From Heliocidaris erythrogramma (lineage: Eukaryota; Echinodermata; Echinoidea; Camarodonta; Echinometridae): DNA of 64,000 bases. The position numbers and the translations under genes were made by a program. The notes below the pieces were generated by a model. That model was not told the DNA's origin. It saw only the letters and a program-made list of their open reading frames with translations, and did no database searches. Below, in pieces: positions 21,624 through 32,265 of the stretch. The DNA lies in assembly GCA_025617745.1 (NCBI GenBank), contig CM046859.1, positions 26,215,371 to 26,279,370 on the forward strand, in the 5' to 3' direction. The first letter of the stretch is position 1. Each line of letters opens with the position of its first letter.

Positions 21624-21956
21624 GGCTTGCTACGAACCATCATGTAATCACGTTCACCTCACGTTCTCAAATTACACAACATATTGTGAATACAAGCCCT
21701 GATCTCAAGAAGGGTAGGGTGTAACACTCGTGAAATACCCCGCTCTTATTGGCGAAGTGTCAGGTCCAGTTTACCAGACACTTTATAAAAAAGTACTACA
21801 AATCTACGAATACTCACGTCTCTAACCCGACACTTCGTCAATAAAGAGGGGGGTATTTCACAAACATAATACCCTACCCTTCGTTAATATTCACGAAAGG
21901 TCGTGTAATGTGACGATGTGACATGAACTTAATCACACAGTGGTTTGTATCAAGCC
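21624..21956. mobile_element. Palindromic Mutator-like MITE, copy 2
   Basis: Same family as 10526-10828. The left end GGCTTGCTACGAACCATC is paired with CAGTGGTTTGTATCAAGCC at the right. The flanks TAATGACAT (21615-21623) and CAATGACAT (21957-21965) form a 9-bp target duplication with one mismatch. The interior shares CACGTTC and ACGAAAGGTCGTGTAA motifs with copy 1. Confidence 0.85.
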
Positions 21957-22009
21957 CAATGACATCAGACATTACACATGTACATGTATGTGTAGAATAA
22001 TGTAGTCTT

Positions 22010-22915
22010 TTAGTCATCAATCTCAAAATGTTCAATACCTCGTAAAACTAGATCCAAACAAGTATCCACATATTCCTCGTGATGTTTAACAAGATGCTCC
22101 AAATGATCGGTGTCATCCCAAAAAGCCTCACTAATGTCGCAGCCCTGCTTCCGTCGCTTGGCAACAATGTCCTGAATGTCCTTGTACCAAGTGATGCAAT
22201 CCGCTTTGGAATAGATGTAAAGCTGTGGGCAGGACATCTTGTCATTGGCGATGGCCTCCATGTAGGAATTCATGAGGCTGTTGGCTTCCCAGAAGCTCGG
22301 GAACACCATGTGCTTGAGCATCAGCCACAGCCAAGAGGGCGCCAACTTGAGGTAGGAGACATACCAGGGCTGCGAATGCCCGTCTGGTGAGAAGTGACAG
22401 TAGGCTCGGATTCCTGACATGAAGGTGGGCCTGCACGGAGCGCTGTCCCAGATCACACCACAGATCTTCAGAGCTGCGAACTCACCAGGATCACGTCCAT
22501 TCACCAGCTCTGTAATTGCACGGTAGATGTATCCCCCACCATTGCTGAACAAATGGAAGAAGATGGGGTTTTCCTCCAGGCCCAAATCGAAGAACGCTTC
22601 CAAAACTTTCACGGCAATAAAATTCACTCCTCCAAGCTTTCCCTCGAACAAGTACTCCCTAGGAAGAACGTATCGGATGGTGACATAGCCCTCCGACTGG
22701 TAAATTGCGCTGTACTTGGCAAGGTCTTTATCGTCTGCACCATACCATCCTAAGAGAAAGACGACTGGTTCTTTGTCAGGACTTCTTCTTTCAGTCAATT
22801 CCACATCTCTTGTGGCTGCTGCTGCTTCTGCTGCTTCTGCTCCTCTACTTCGAACCCTCGGATGGGTTGAAAATTTGGTTGGAAAAGTAACATGATATTC
22901 AAGTTCGTCATCCAT
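22010..22915 (-). CDS. TMEM53: TMEM53-like protein (DUF829 family), single open exon
   Basis: A complete 301-codon frame, ATG at 22915 and stop at 22010-22012. Residues 50-70 (PVVFLLGWYGADDKDLAKYS) match the start of the DUF829 alpha/beta-hydrolase-like fold. HLFSNGGGYIYR carries the nucleophile-elbow-like Ser124 (S-N-G-G). IWDSAPCRP follows, then YIYSKADCITWYKDI with the Asp position and a His-rich DHLEHLVKHHEEY end. Human TMEM53 (277 residues) is a nuclear-envelope protein that dampens BMP-SMAD signalling; enzymatic activity is not established. The N-terminal ~45 residues are family-variable and Ala/Glu-rich. The uninterrupted frame could mean a naturally intronless coding region, a UTR intron only, or a retrocopy. 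No poly-A tract follows the stop, which argues against a young retrocopy. Confidence 0.92.
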   Translation of the reverse strand: MDDELEYHVTFPTKFSTHPRVRSRGAEAAEAAAATRDVELTERRSPDKEPVVFLLGWYGADDKDLAKYSAIYQSEGYVTIRYVLPREYLFEGKLGGVNFIAVKVLEAFFDLGLEENPIFFHLFSNGGGYIYRAITELVNGRDPGEFAALKICGVIWDSAPCRPTFMSGIRAYCHFSPDGHSQPWYVSYLKLAPSWLWLMLKHMVFPSFWEANSLMNSYMEAIANDKMSCPQLYIYSKADCITWYKDIQDIVAKRRKQGCDISEAFWDDTDHLEHLVKHHEEYVDTCLDLVLRGIEHFEIDD

Positions 22916-24401
22916 TACTTGAATACACAGGGGACAATCAGACTATGAAAAATTAAATGCTATAAGTAGTATAAGTAATAATGATAATGGAAACCTTCAA
23001 ATGTTGTAAAGTTGGTGGTGGGTCATGATGCTTAACATTCCTCATCTCATGAGGTAAAGGTCCAACTGTTACTTCAAAGTTCAAAGTTCAATCCTCTTCA
23101 GAAATTAGAGACCAAGTCTTCTTGGTCAGGTGACTCCAACTAAGTTAAAAATTCACTAGGTCTAACTTGTTAGTCACTGACAGTGACACTGTTTATTCAT
23201 TGTCTATTGACAATAATTAATATTGTTCACCACAATCAATATGAATAAGGTCACAGTTGTTGTTGTAGGCCTACTTGTAGATTGGTCAGTTGGTAGCAAT
23301 CATCTCAGACTCAGACTCAGAGTCAGAGTCAGACTAACTAGTAGTACTACTAAGTACTAACTTATCATTCTTTCGAAATAAGTGAGTGATGTTGATGTCA
23401 GCAACAATGATGTCATTCGGCCATGTTTATCTAGACTACAAATTGGAGTAGACCTAGGGCTAGGCTACTAGTACATACCACTACAAGTACGACGCTAGGC
23501 CAAGTCGTCCCGCGCCGGAGATCGCTAGTCGGAGTCAGGCTCAATCTGTCAGTAGACTAACCACTCTCTGTGTCTGTGTCTGTGACTGTGGCTGTGCAGC
23601 AGACTTGTTCACTATTTTCATGTCCAAATCAGAAGTTTATGGTCGATTCAGATCGATAATTGTTCAATCAATTTACAATAGACACTTCAGGTACTTCAAG
23701 CAGTCCTCATATTTAATCATATGGCACCCTCATATACCTGATTACGTCAATCTAACTTACAAATGGTACAGTGGTAGTGGTACCGTATAATGTACATGTA
23801 CTGGAAATCACTGGGCAACAACCGTGACAAGGTACTTCTTCTTCTTTTTCTTCTTCTTCTTTCGTTGTATGGTATCGGCAATCAGTCAAATTTGACTATT
23901 GTTGCCAATGACGTTATACATGTAATTCAAATTCAGTATTTCTGACTCCTTCTCTCTTTTAATTTACATTTAGAATCAAGTAAACATTTAATACTGTATA
24001 TGCATCTGTATTTAAAACTTAATAAGAAAATAACAAAACACCACATGCTTCAGCTCAGTTCCAACTAGCGCTTGCCTAGCCCTTTCATAGATGCAATCTT
24101 ACCGATACGGAGTGGTACTTTGCGCCGTTTTTTTTCGGACATGCGTAGGTAACTCATGCATAGACATAGGGGCGCTGTTGTACCTGTGCTTACTGATGGG
24201 TTGAACATGTATTTTGGATAATTATCAATTAATGAGATGAAAACAATTGTGGGCTAAGTTAGTAGAAAATGGGGCTTCTAAATGCACATAATTGTGTGCG
24301 TGCATCATTTATACATTAAGATATAACTTTTATAATATACACAAAGGAAGAAAATACATTTAGCATTGAACTCAGACCTACATAAAATACACAATACTAG
24401 T
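22916..24401. other. 5' flank of the TMEM53-like gene and unassigned sequence
   Basis: A CpG-richer patch at about 23485-23535 (GTCCCGCGCCGGAGATCGCT) could mark a promoter or 5' UTR exon. A tandem GACTCA/GAGTCA tract lies at about 23305-23335, GT/TGTCTG repeats at 23568-23600, and a (TTC)n tract at 23826-23862. No further exon was recognised. Confidence 0.45.
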
Positions 24402-24684
24402 ATCCCTCATTATGAACACGATAAGAAAAGAGAGCGGACAAAATACACAGCCCCCCCCCCCCCACAACCGCTCCGGCAGACAAAAGAACACCCCCTCACC
24501 GCCATTATGCAAAATAAGCAGAACAGGTGAAAATGCACGTGGCTCCTGTTCCACATAAAAAATTATATTCACATTACAGCAACGAAGGGACGCTCCCCCG
24601 TCCACCAGAGAAAATGCGGGAGGCACAGTGAGGAGCCGTATACCCCGTCCGCCCCTTTGCCTGCCATGTTCATGTAGTGCCTAG
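24402..24684. mobile_element. Hairpin element, heavily T-to-C substituted copy
   Basis: Same family as 18747-19031: GAGAGCGGACAAAATACACAG at the left, GTCCGCCCC...CATGTTCATGTAG at the right. The plus strand carries C at many positions where the other copy has T, in both arms. A T-rich pyrimidine segment has become a run of 13 C. Arms no longer pair well because of this. Confidence 0.85.
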
Positions 24685-24701
24685 TTCTTCTTTACTGAGA
24701 A

Positions 24702-24912
24702 CACTCTTAGAAATGTTGGGTAAATGCCACTGGGTAAATGAAGATTGGGCATAGGTTGGTTAAATCTTGCTCAACTTTAACATGCATTTACCCAACATTG
24801 GTCAAAAATAACAATGAAATTGGTAAAGTTTACCCAAAAGTTGGTCGGACTCATAAGGACCCTCATGTTGGGTAAAATTTGGGTAAAATTTTGCCCAATA
24901 TTTCTAAGAGTG
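24702..24912. mobile_element. MITE with CACTCTTAGAAAT ends
   Basis: CACTCTTAGAAATGTTGGGT at the left is matched by CCCAATATTTCTAAGAGTG at the right. The interior repeats GGGTAAA/TTTACCC motifs in both orientations. It abuts the 3' end of the RNase H segment of the long LINE, so the RNase H frame reads into it. No clear target duplication. Confidence 0.85.
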
Positions 24913-25589
24913 AAGGGAGGATTAAAGCCTACCTTCCCCGAAAAACGATTCGTTCGCAGAACGAAACGTGTAATAGCCCTTTGTATTTGGGGATCACTAC
25001 TTTTCAAATACTCAATTATTTTTCTTTCATTGGTTTCATTCAGTTCAGACAGGAGCATCGCTCTCTCGATAATATATTTTGGGCAATCTATAAGGTAATG
25101 GCCGACAGTTTCAACCTGTTGACATCTGTCACAGAAACCAGTTGGATGAATACCTAGTCTTAATAGATCATGGTTGAGACCTATCACTCCAACTCGAAGA
25201 CGATGGAGTATAATTTCTTGTTGTCTACCTAGGTTACAAGTGTAAGTGGATGTAATTGATGACTGCAGCTCTTTTAAACTGGAATTCGATTGATTCCATC
25301 TTTCTTGCCAGAGTACTTTGGAACTCTGAACTATAAGTTGTTTTATTTCTGAAAGTGTTATTTTGTTATATATTTCAATATTTTTGGATAGAGCAGCTTT
25401 TGCACACGAGTCTACTATTTCATTGCCCGTGATTCCGCAGTGTCCTGGGATCCATTCCAAATATATATATATTCCTTTGTACTTAAGCCTCGTACTAATC
25501 GTTAGAATTTCATTAATAGTTGGTTCATTATTTTGGTTTTGTATGGATAAAAAAGCACTGAGTGAATCACTAAAATGATATAACAACAC
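24913..25589 (-). pseudogene. RNase H domain of the I/Nimb-like LINE, C-terminal part
   Basis: The frame includes HFSDSLSAFLSIQ (third RNase H Asp) and IYLEWIPGHCGITGNE, then IVDSCAKAAL (His and final Asp region). A Cys/His segment GFCDRCQQVETVGHYLIDC closes it. RNase H removes the RNA strand after reverse transcription. The frame is shifted relative to the N-terminal RNase H half near 25575-25600. Residues after GFNPPF derive from the adjoining MITE. Confidence 0.88.
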
Positions 25590-26152
25590 CCGTGTAAATG
25601 TCCATATTCTCTACCCATTCGAGGGCTAGAAGAATAGCAATCAATTCAGCCCTGTAAGACGAAGTGAAATTAGTCAATCTCTTCCCTCGATGTACTGAAA
25701 AGTATGGTACATAAAAGGCAGATGAACTTACTCCTTTATCAGGTGATTTGGATCCGTCAGTGTATATGTGCAATTGACTTATCCATTTGGTGTGTATTAA
25801 TTCAAGGCTCTGTTGTTGTAATTGCATGGGATGGTCTGTTTTCTTTAATTGTAAATTTAATTCAGTAGATATGATTGGTGGACAGAATAACCATGGGGGG
25901 GGGGGGGGGGGGAACAGAAGGACTAAGTTTTTCGATAATTTCTTGTCCCATCTTACACTGTAACCTGTATCCAAAAGGTTTACAAACACATTTGCCTTTT
26001 AGGTATTCAAATTGCCAGCATGGTTCTATATGACTTACCAGTGGGTGATTAAAATTTCTCTCAATACTTTGTCTGTACTTGCTAGATAACAATTGTCTTC
26101 TTAGGTCTAGAGGTAGTTCCCCCATTTCAACCTGTAAAGAACTCAAAGAGGT
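25570..26152 (-). pseudogene. RT-RNase H connection and N-terminal RNase H
   Basis: Two frames cover it. One (about 26152-25920) gives LTSLSSLQVEMGELPLDLRR and YRQSIERNFNHPL. The other (25989-25570) gives QLHIYTDGSKSPDKGVS with the first RNase H Asp, and SSYRAELIAILLALEWV with the catalytic Glu. A run of about 18 G in the plus strand (25896-25913) breaks the frame between them. The upstream end stops exactly at the foldback target duplication. Confidence 0.85.
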
Positions 26153-26159
26153 TAACGGG

Positions 26160-28315
26160 AGGGTTACAGCCCTATAGCTAGAAGGTCCGATAGTTAGCGG
26201 GTCCGATAGACCGACGCCCAATAAATAGAAGGTTCGATAGACCGAATGTACGGGAGGGTCCAATAGACAGACGGTTCTATAGACCGAATCGGCGGAGGGT
26301 CCGATAGTCCGAAGGTTCTATAGATCGAATGTCCAACGGGGTCCGATAGTCAGAAGGTCCGATAGACAGAATGTTCTATAGTCCGAATCGGCAAAAGGGT
26401 CCGATAGTCCGAAGGTTCAGTAGGGGTCCGATAGTTAGAAGGCCCGATAGACCGACAATAACGTAAAAAGGGTAAAATAAGTGGATACAGTAAGTTTCTA
26501 ATAGTTTTATCTCATAAAAGGAAAAGGGTAATGCCTTATCTTCTTCTATGTGTATTGTAACAAACCGATGCACTAGGTCTGTATCCCCACCCCCCCCCCA
26601 AAAAAAAAAAATGGGGAACTTATTTTTAAGTTTTGTTTTATACATTTTCAACATGTTAAAAGTATTTTTATCAGAGCATTATCATCATCACCGTGGGGCG
26701 GGGGTGATCCACCCATGCAGCTCAGCCCCCCCGGTTAATTTTGCCACTACACCGATGTAATTGGCAATGGGGAACGCTGACCATTTTTTGGAACATGGAA
26801 ATCTATTATATGGTGCACACTAAAGCCCCGAGGCCCACCATGCCCGAAGCACTTTTTTCTAGTGGAGCAAGCTGAGGAAAGGGCATCCCCTTCTAACACA
26901 AGTGTTATTTTTTAAACAAAGAAATCTTATGGGGTGCACACTTTATAGTTGAATTTTAATTAAAAGTAACAAAAGATAAAATTCTGACAACAAAAGATTC
27001 TGACCGATAAAAATGAAATTGTTTCAATTAGGCCCTACCACCTTCTTGGGAGGGGGGCGTTTCTAATTTTTTTTTTTTGAGGGTTGCCAGGTGATATTTT
27101 CCTATACCAGCTATGATGTCAGCTTTTATACTTTTATACTACTACAACCTTGTGGCAAATTTTAGTCTGTGGACTCTGTCGGGTAAATTATACCCCTTTT
27201 TTTTGGGGGGGGGGGGTGGGGGAATTCGAGAATAGTCGGATACCTCACTGCCCGAATATTATGATATTCGGGCTTCTTGTTGCTGCAGGACGTAAGAGGT
27301 GCTTGCTGCAAGAAACAATCTAGGTTTCTTGATTGTATGAGCAAGCAAAGCGAACGAACGAGAGAGAGCGAGAGAAAAGAGAAGAATTTTGTATCCTGAG
27401 AATAGGTTCTATATCGTATTGTTATTCCGTTCTCATAATCTGTGTAACATATCGGCATCTTCCGTTTTCATATTGGGAAGAGACTATTGGTCACAGGCCA
27501 TTATTTCTGAAAATTCATCTCTTTAGCCCCTTTAGGTCAACTTGCATGCCCCTCGATTCCTTATGTTGCTAACATTCTTTGAGTAGAACAATAGCATAAC
27601 ATTAGCTAGAGATTCAAGATGCAAACCAAATAACTTCCATAAGAATATGACTTATTAATATAATTGGCATTGGTTTATATACATAAATATGGTGATTATA
27701 TTAATAACTAATATCAATAATAAAAATATAATGGGCATTGGTAAATAACCCTAATAATGCTAGTGAGCGAAGTTTTTCAATTTTTGTTTTCTTCCCTTTC
27801 CTTTCTGATTTCTTCTTTTCTTTTTCTCTTCTTTTCCTTTCTTTTCTTTTCTTCTTTCCTTTTCAACCTCTTTCTTTTTTGCTTTTTCTTTGGTTGGAAC
27901 GCCCCCAATTAGTTCAACCACTTATTTTTGACCCACTTATCATTTCATCCACTATTTTACCCTTTTTACGTATTTATTGTCGGTCTATCGGACCTTCTAA
28001 CTATCGGACCCCTACTGAACCTTCGGACTATCGGACCCTTTTGCCGATTCGGTCTATAGAACCTTCTGTCTATTGGACCCTCATGTACATTCGGACTATC
28101 GAACCTTCTATCTATTGGACCTTCTGACTATCGGACCCGTTGGTCATTCGATCTATAGAATCTTCGGACTATTGGACCCTTCTGCCGATTCGGTCTATAG
28201 AACCTTCTGTCTATTGGACCCTCTCGTACATTCGGTCTATCGAACCTTCTATTTATTGGGCGTCGGTCTATCGGACCCGCTAACTATCGGACCTTCTAGC
28301 TATAGGGATGACCCC
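26160..28315. mobile_element. Foldback-like transposon inserted in the LINE
   Basis: Left arm (26160 to about 26490) and right arm (about 27925-28315) are long inverted repeats made of degenerate ~20-bp direct units such as GGTCCGATAGTCCGAAGG. The right arm has one extra group of units. Outer ends read AGGGTTACAGCCCTATAGC and GCTATAGGGATGACCCC. TAACGGG flanks the element at 26153-26159 and 28316-28322. The two halves of the LINE frame abut in phase if element and one duplicate are removed. The ~1.4-kb centre is non-coding. Long arms made of short direct repeats are typical of foldback elements (FB in Drosophila, TU in sea urchins). No transposase is seen, so it is non-autonomous. Confidence 0.87.
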
Positions 28316-28322
28316 TAACGGG

Positions 28323-29530
28323 TGACACCCCGCACATATCCTAAGAGCTTGATATTGCACAGAATCTAAGAGCTTTTTGGTAGTTTCAGCTGCACTATCA
28401 TATGCTTGGCAACCGTAGTCCAGAAGAGATCTGATAAGTGCTCGATAAACAATTAGAAGGGATTTTGATGAACTTCCCCATTTTGTTCCTGTCAAACTAC
28501 GTAATATGTTTAGTTTTCGTTTACATCTTGTAGCTACATTTTCTATATGAGAGTGCCAGGTCAATTTGCTATCAAATAAAATTCCTAAAAAACGGTGAGA
28601 CGGTTTATATGTTAGAATATTCCCTTCCAAGTTCAATACTGGTTGAGGAATGTTTGATCTTTTCGTGAATAATACAGGTACAGTTTTCTCATTTGAGAGT
28701 TTAAAACCCCAGTCTTTGAACCAAGAGGATAATCTATTCAAATAAGATTGGATTTTCAATCCAATTATATCAACATGTTTACTAGACGTCCATATTGCAC
28801 AGTCGTCTGCATACATAGATATTTTTACGTCTGGGTCTGTTGGAATGTCCCTCATCATCACATTATAGAGGAGGGGGCTCAAAACACTACTTTGATGTAA
28901 ACCGTTATGCATTTTGTATGTGCTTGATTCTGTATCTGAGATTCTTACTTGAAAAGTACGTTCTGTTAGGTATTCACGCAAATAATTGTACATCCTTCCT
29001 TGTATACCACAATGAAAGAGTTTAAATAACAAGCCTTCGACCCACAGGCTATCGTAGACCTTTTCAACATCCAAAAAGACTACCAACATATGCTCACAAC
29101 AATTAATACTCTTTTGAATGTCATTCTCCAAGAGAACAATATTGTCAATGGAACTACGCCCTTTTCTAAACCCACTCAAGAAATTAGGTAATAAATTATT
29201 CTTTTCTATGTACCATTGTAATCTGTCATTGATCATACGCTCAATAATTTTTGCAAAACATGACATGAGAGATATCGGTCTGTAAGAAGTTACATTTTTA
29301 GAATCCTTACCAGTTTTAAGAATTGGAACCAATATGGAATGTTTTAGAGGACGTGGAATATTTCCAGTTTCCCATATTTCATTAATAATATGTAACATAG
29401 TGTTTTTAGCTCTCTCGGACATATTTCCATAGACAATATATGGAATATTGTCCTTTCCTGGCACCGTGGTGCGTTTGGAGGTTTTAACAGCCTTTTTTAG
29501 TTCAAACATCGAAAAATGTTCGTTAATCAC
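28323..29530 (-). pseudogene. Reverse transcriptase domain of the I/Nimb-like LINE
   Basis: About 400 codons with RT motifs in order: GKDNIPYIVYGNM, PLKHSILVPILKTGKDS, SYRPISLMSCFAKIIE, NFLSGFRKGRSSIDNI, VVFLDVEKVYDSLWVEG (catalytic Asp), SVLSPLLYNVMM and ISMYADDCAIW (YADD). The usual GLPQGSVLSP reads GLHQSSVLSP, so two conserved residues have changed. The frame ends at the foldback insertion after RICAGCHPL. Confidence 0.92.
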
Positions 29531-29565
29531 ATGGTCTGTTAAGAAAGGACAAATTTCCGTTCTTG

Positions 29566-30480
29566 TCAGGATTGTTTTAAGGGTGCTTCTTTATTTCTCA
29601 GTCCCAAGGATTGGAAAAATTTACCAAGGGCTTCTGTTTTCTCTTGGGTTGATATAATGTCATGCCCGTTTTCAACCAATATAGACATATTTTTAGATTC
29701 CTTTGTTGATACTCCATTTAAGCGTTTTATGCAAACCCAAATTTTTGACTCCGGCATATACCTGTCAAGTCTTTTGCAAAAAGCCTGCCAGTATTCCCTT
29801 TCCGCTAGACGGAGGACTCGCTGAGCTTCCGCTTTCTTCTTCTTAAACTCATCTATTGCTTCAAACGTGAATTCTCTTTTCAGTTTGTTACTGAATCTGT
29901 TTCTTTCTTTTATTTTATTACAACATTCTTTGTTCCACCATGGAACTGGATTCCTTTCTATATTTCTTTTTTTTGGAATCACTTCCCTAATACTTATTTT
30001 CAAGTAGTTAATAAATGATTCATAACCTTTATTAACGTCTGCCTCTGTAAGGATTGAACTTTCATCCAGGATATCATTGCATTTATCTGCGAATTTGGCC
30101 CAATTAAAATTCTTAAAAGAAAATCGTTCCTCATCTATATTTTTCACATTAATATTTTTATAAAGTGCGTCTTTCTTTCCTGGTTGAATTTCAATATGTA
30201 TGGGAAAATGATCACTACCAAAGGAATTATTCAAAACTTTCCATGAAGCCCTACCTGCCAAGATTGGTGAGGAGATAGTTAAGTCTAAATGTGAAAGTTT
30301 ACCAGAGTAAGGGTCCATCCTTGTACCTGTTTTATCATTTAAGACAACCAGATTATATTTGTTTAAAAAGTGTTCCACTGCGTGGCCATTACTGTCCACT
30401 TTCTCGCTTCCCCACAATGGATTATGTGCATTAAAGTCCCCTGTGATTATTATCTTATCTCTTTCATTTACAAACTTTAA
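29566..30480 (-). pseudogene. APE endonuclease, C-terminal part, and EN-RT linker
   Basis: The frame holds KLSHLDLTISSP and SFGSDHFPIHIEI, the catalytic Asp-His pair of APE-type endonucleases. A basic linker follows (NPVPWWNKECCNKIKER, ERNRFSNKLKREF), typical of the I/Nimb/Jockey linker. Sequence just upstream at about 30425-30480 reads as the IITGDFNAHNPLWG motif. A shift near 30490 separates it from the N-terminal part and another near 29566-29530 from the RT. Confidence 0.88.
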
Positions 30481-30489
30481 TAATTCTTT

Positions 30490-30861
30490 TTAAATAAATT
30501 CATTTAATTTCTTACATGGATTGTAAAAATTGATTATAGATATTTTTTCGTTACCTACATAAACATTAACTTGTTGTAGTTCTAAACTTGAGTTGTCAAA
30601 AGGTCCTTCATAAGGTACCCCTTGATGTATATAAATGGCACATCCCCCTCTACGCTGTCCATCTCTATTTCTTGAGACACAAGTATATTCGGGAATGATA
30701 AAAGAACTATGGTCATGAAACCAAGTTTCCTGGATACATAGTAAATCATATTTTTCAATTTGATTAAGGTGATAAGAAAGCTCTTGGCCGTGCCCTAATC
30801 GCCCCTGGGCGTTCCATTGGAGTTTGGAAAAAAGGGCCATTATGGTAAGGTTAGAGGCCAT
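30490..30861 (-). pseudogene. APE endonuclease, N-terminal part (ORF2 start)
   Basis: Starts with an ATG at 30861. KLQWNAQGRLGHGQELSYHL carries the conserved Asn. KYDLLCIQETWFHDHSSFII carries the catalytic Glu in the normal QETW context. CVSRNRDGQRRGGCAIYI follows. The frame runs to 30490, where it shifts. Confidence 0.9.
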
Positions 30862-30875
30862 CTTCTTGTATTATT

Positions 30876-31136
30876 CTACATTTTTGTTGAAATCGCTCGA
30901 AAGCTGGCATAACGATGACCTTGGTTGCTTCCCTGGGTTTTCCCTGTGAATGACTGTTTAAGTTCAAATATAAATTCCAAAATTTGTTCGTCATTAGCTA
31001 AAGAAAGGAAATGAAATTTGGGTCTCTTGTTTGTTACTGCTTTGTTTCTGATTGGTTGGGTTGGGATATTAGTCGCCTGAGGAAGATCTGGGAGATAACT
31101 TGAGGTGGTAGGTTCTGTATTTTGATCAGATGCCAT
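30876..31136 (-). pseudogene. ORF1 C-terminal part of the I/Nimb-like LINE
   Basis: 86 codons between the zinc-knuckle frame and ORF2, Pro/Ser/Thr-rich at the start (QNTEPTTSSYLPDLPQA) and then LSLANDEQILEFIFELKQSF. Position fits the tail of ORF1, but there is no diagnostic motif. Its frame overlaps that of an adjacent short ORF, so a frameshift lies near 31136-31190. Confidence 0.5.
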
Positions 31137-31187
31137 ATCGACTTCAGTTTGTTCGGGGTGTTTTCCTTGAGTACTTTGACTAGGTAT

Positions 31188-31577
31188 TTAACTAGGTATT
31201 TGGCTAATATTTTGTATCTTAGATTTTGGGTTGGCTTGTTTTGCTCTAGAATCTTCAATTACCGGTTTTTTACTTTGCTGTGTCATCCAAATTTGAGACG
31301 CTTCTGCATATGTCATCTTTTGAGTGATTTTAATCTCCTGAACTTGTTTTGCCTTGATTGCTTGTTCGCAACCTTTAAACGCACCAGAGTGGTCCCCTCC
31401 ACAATTGGGACATTTAGGTGATTCTTTGTTTGGGCATTCTGCAAAAGTGTGGTGCTCACCGCATCTAACGCATCTCATTTTTGATTTGCATATGTCGGCC
31501 GTGTGCCCATATCGTTGACATTTAAAACATCTCTTGATTTGGGGGACATACAGCTTAACCGGGAAGATCTGAAACAT
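31188..31577 (-). pseudogene. Zinc-knuckle part of LINE ORF1
   Basis: Three CCHC-type knuckles occur in series: CFKCQRYGHTADIC, CVRCGEHHTFAEC and CPNCGGDHSGAFKGC. This is the usual nucleic-acid-binding module of I-group and Jockey ORF1 proteins. A Lys-rich segment with KITQKMTYAEASQIW follows. The frame stops at 31188. Confidence 0.92.
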
Positions 31578-31907
31578 AGGTGTATATTGTCAGGAAGGTC
31601 TTTCCTATTGAATGTCAGTATAACGCTTCGCATAGGTATGTAGGTCGATTGACCTTCACCCACTTCCTCTGCCTGGCCAATATTCCTCTTGTCTTTTTTC
31701 ATGATTCTCCTAACTGCTGTAACATTCTGGAATTTTAGTTCTTGCAGTAATTTCAAGAGGGACTCCGTATATGACTCCCTTGATCCCTATCCTACTTTCA
31801 GAAACCTTAACAGGTATGTTGTCTATTGATTGGATCTGTAATATTGCCCTCTTTTGTTTGACATTCGTACATTTTACCAATAGTCCTGTACTAATAGGCT
31901 TTACCAA
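31475..31907 (-). pseudogene. Central RRM-like part of LINE ORF1 (two shifted frames)
   Basis: One frame (31907-31710) reads ISTGLLVKCTNVKQKRAIL and VSESRIGIKGVIYGVP. The next (31756-31475) reads ELKFQNVTAVRRIMKK and SVILTFNRKDLPDNIHL. Together they match the PRE_C2HC/RRM-like region that precedes the zinc knuckles in I-type ORF1 proteins. Frames change near 31710-31756 and near 31575. Confidence 0.75.
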
Positions 31908-31962
31908 TTCTGCCGGTTGATTGTTACATGCTTCTCTAATAACCTTCGAAATTTTCAGTGGG

Positions 31963-32265
31963 TTAAGGTTTTTTCAAATTCTTCTTCCTGTCTATGGGTG
32001 CTATAAATAGCTTATCAGTAGGCCTAGATCTATCCAGTGCTTGTCTAGGAGTACGATAAACAGTGGCGTTATCAGAGTCTGAACTTGAAGCCGAATCATT
32101 TTGACTAAGATTTTCTATCTGATATTCTAAGCTTTCTTGTCTTTTCCTTTTTTCAGGCTGATGGTAAGTACCTTTTTTGCGTACGGATTTTTGTTTCACC
32201 GCCCACTGATGTTCTTCCCCATCACTTACAGTTGGCTCGGGTTCTGAGGCAGAACCCGGAGCCAT
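31963..32265 (-). pseudogene. N-terminal part of LINE ORF1
   Basis: Begins with ATG at 32265. Acidic, then strongly basic and Ser-rich (EPEPTVSDGEEHQW, KQKSVRKKGTYHQPEKRKR, SASSSDSDNATVY), as is common for disordered ORF1 N termini. The frame breaks at about 31963. The next 60 bp (LSKVIREACN-like) continue the protein in another frame. Confidence 0.75.

Noticed and set aside
24402-24684. CpG methylation decay as the cause of the difference between hairpin copies
   Set aside because: The polarity inferred from the four arms is T-to-C, opposite to CpG decay, and the sites are not CpG-restricted.
26160-28315. Coding frames such as the repeated YRTFYLLDP-type peptide
   Set aside because: Generated by foldback arm subrepeats, present in both arms and on both strands.
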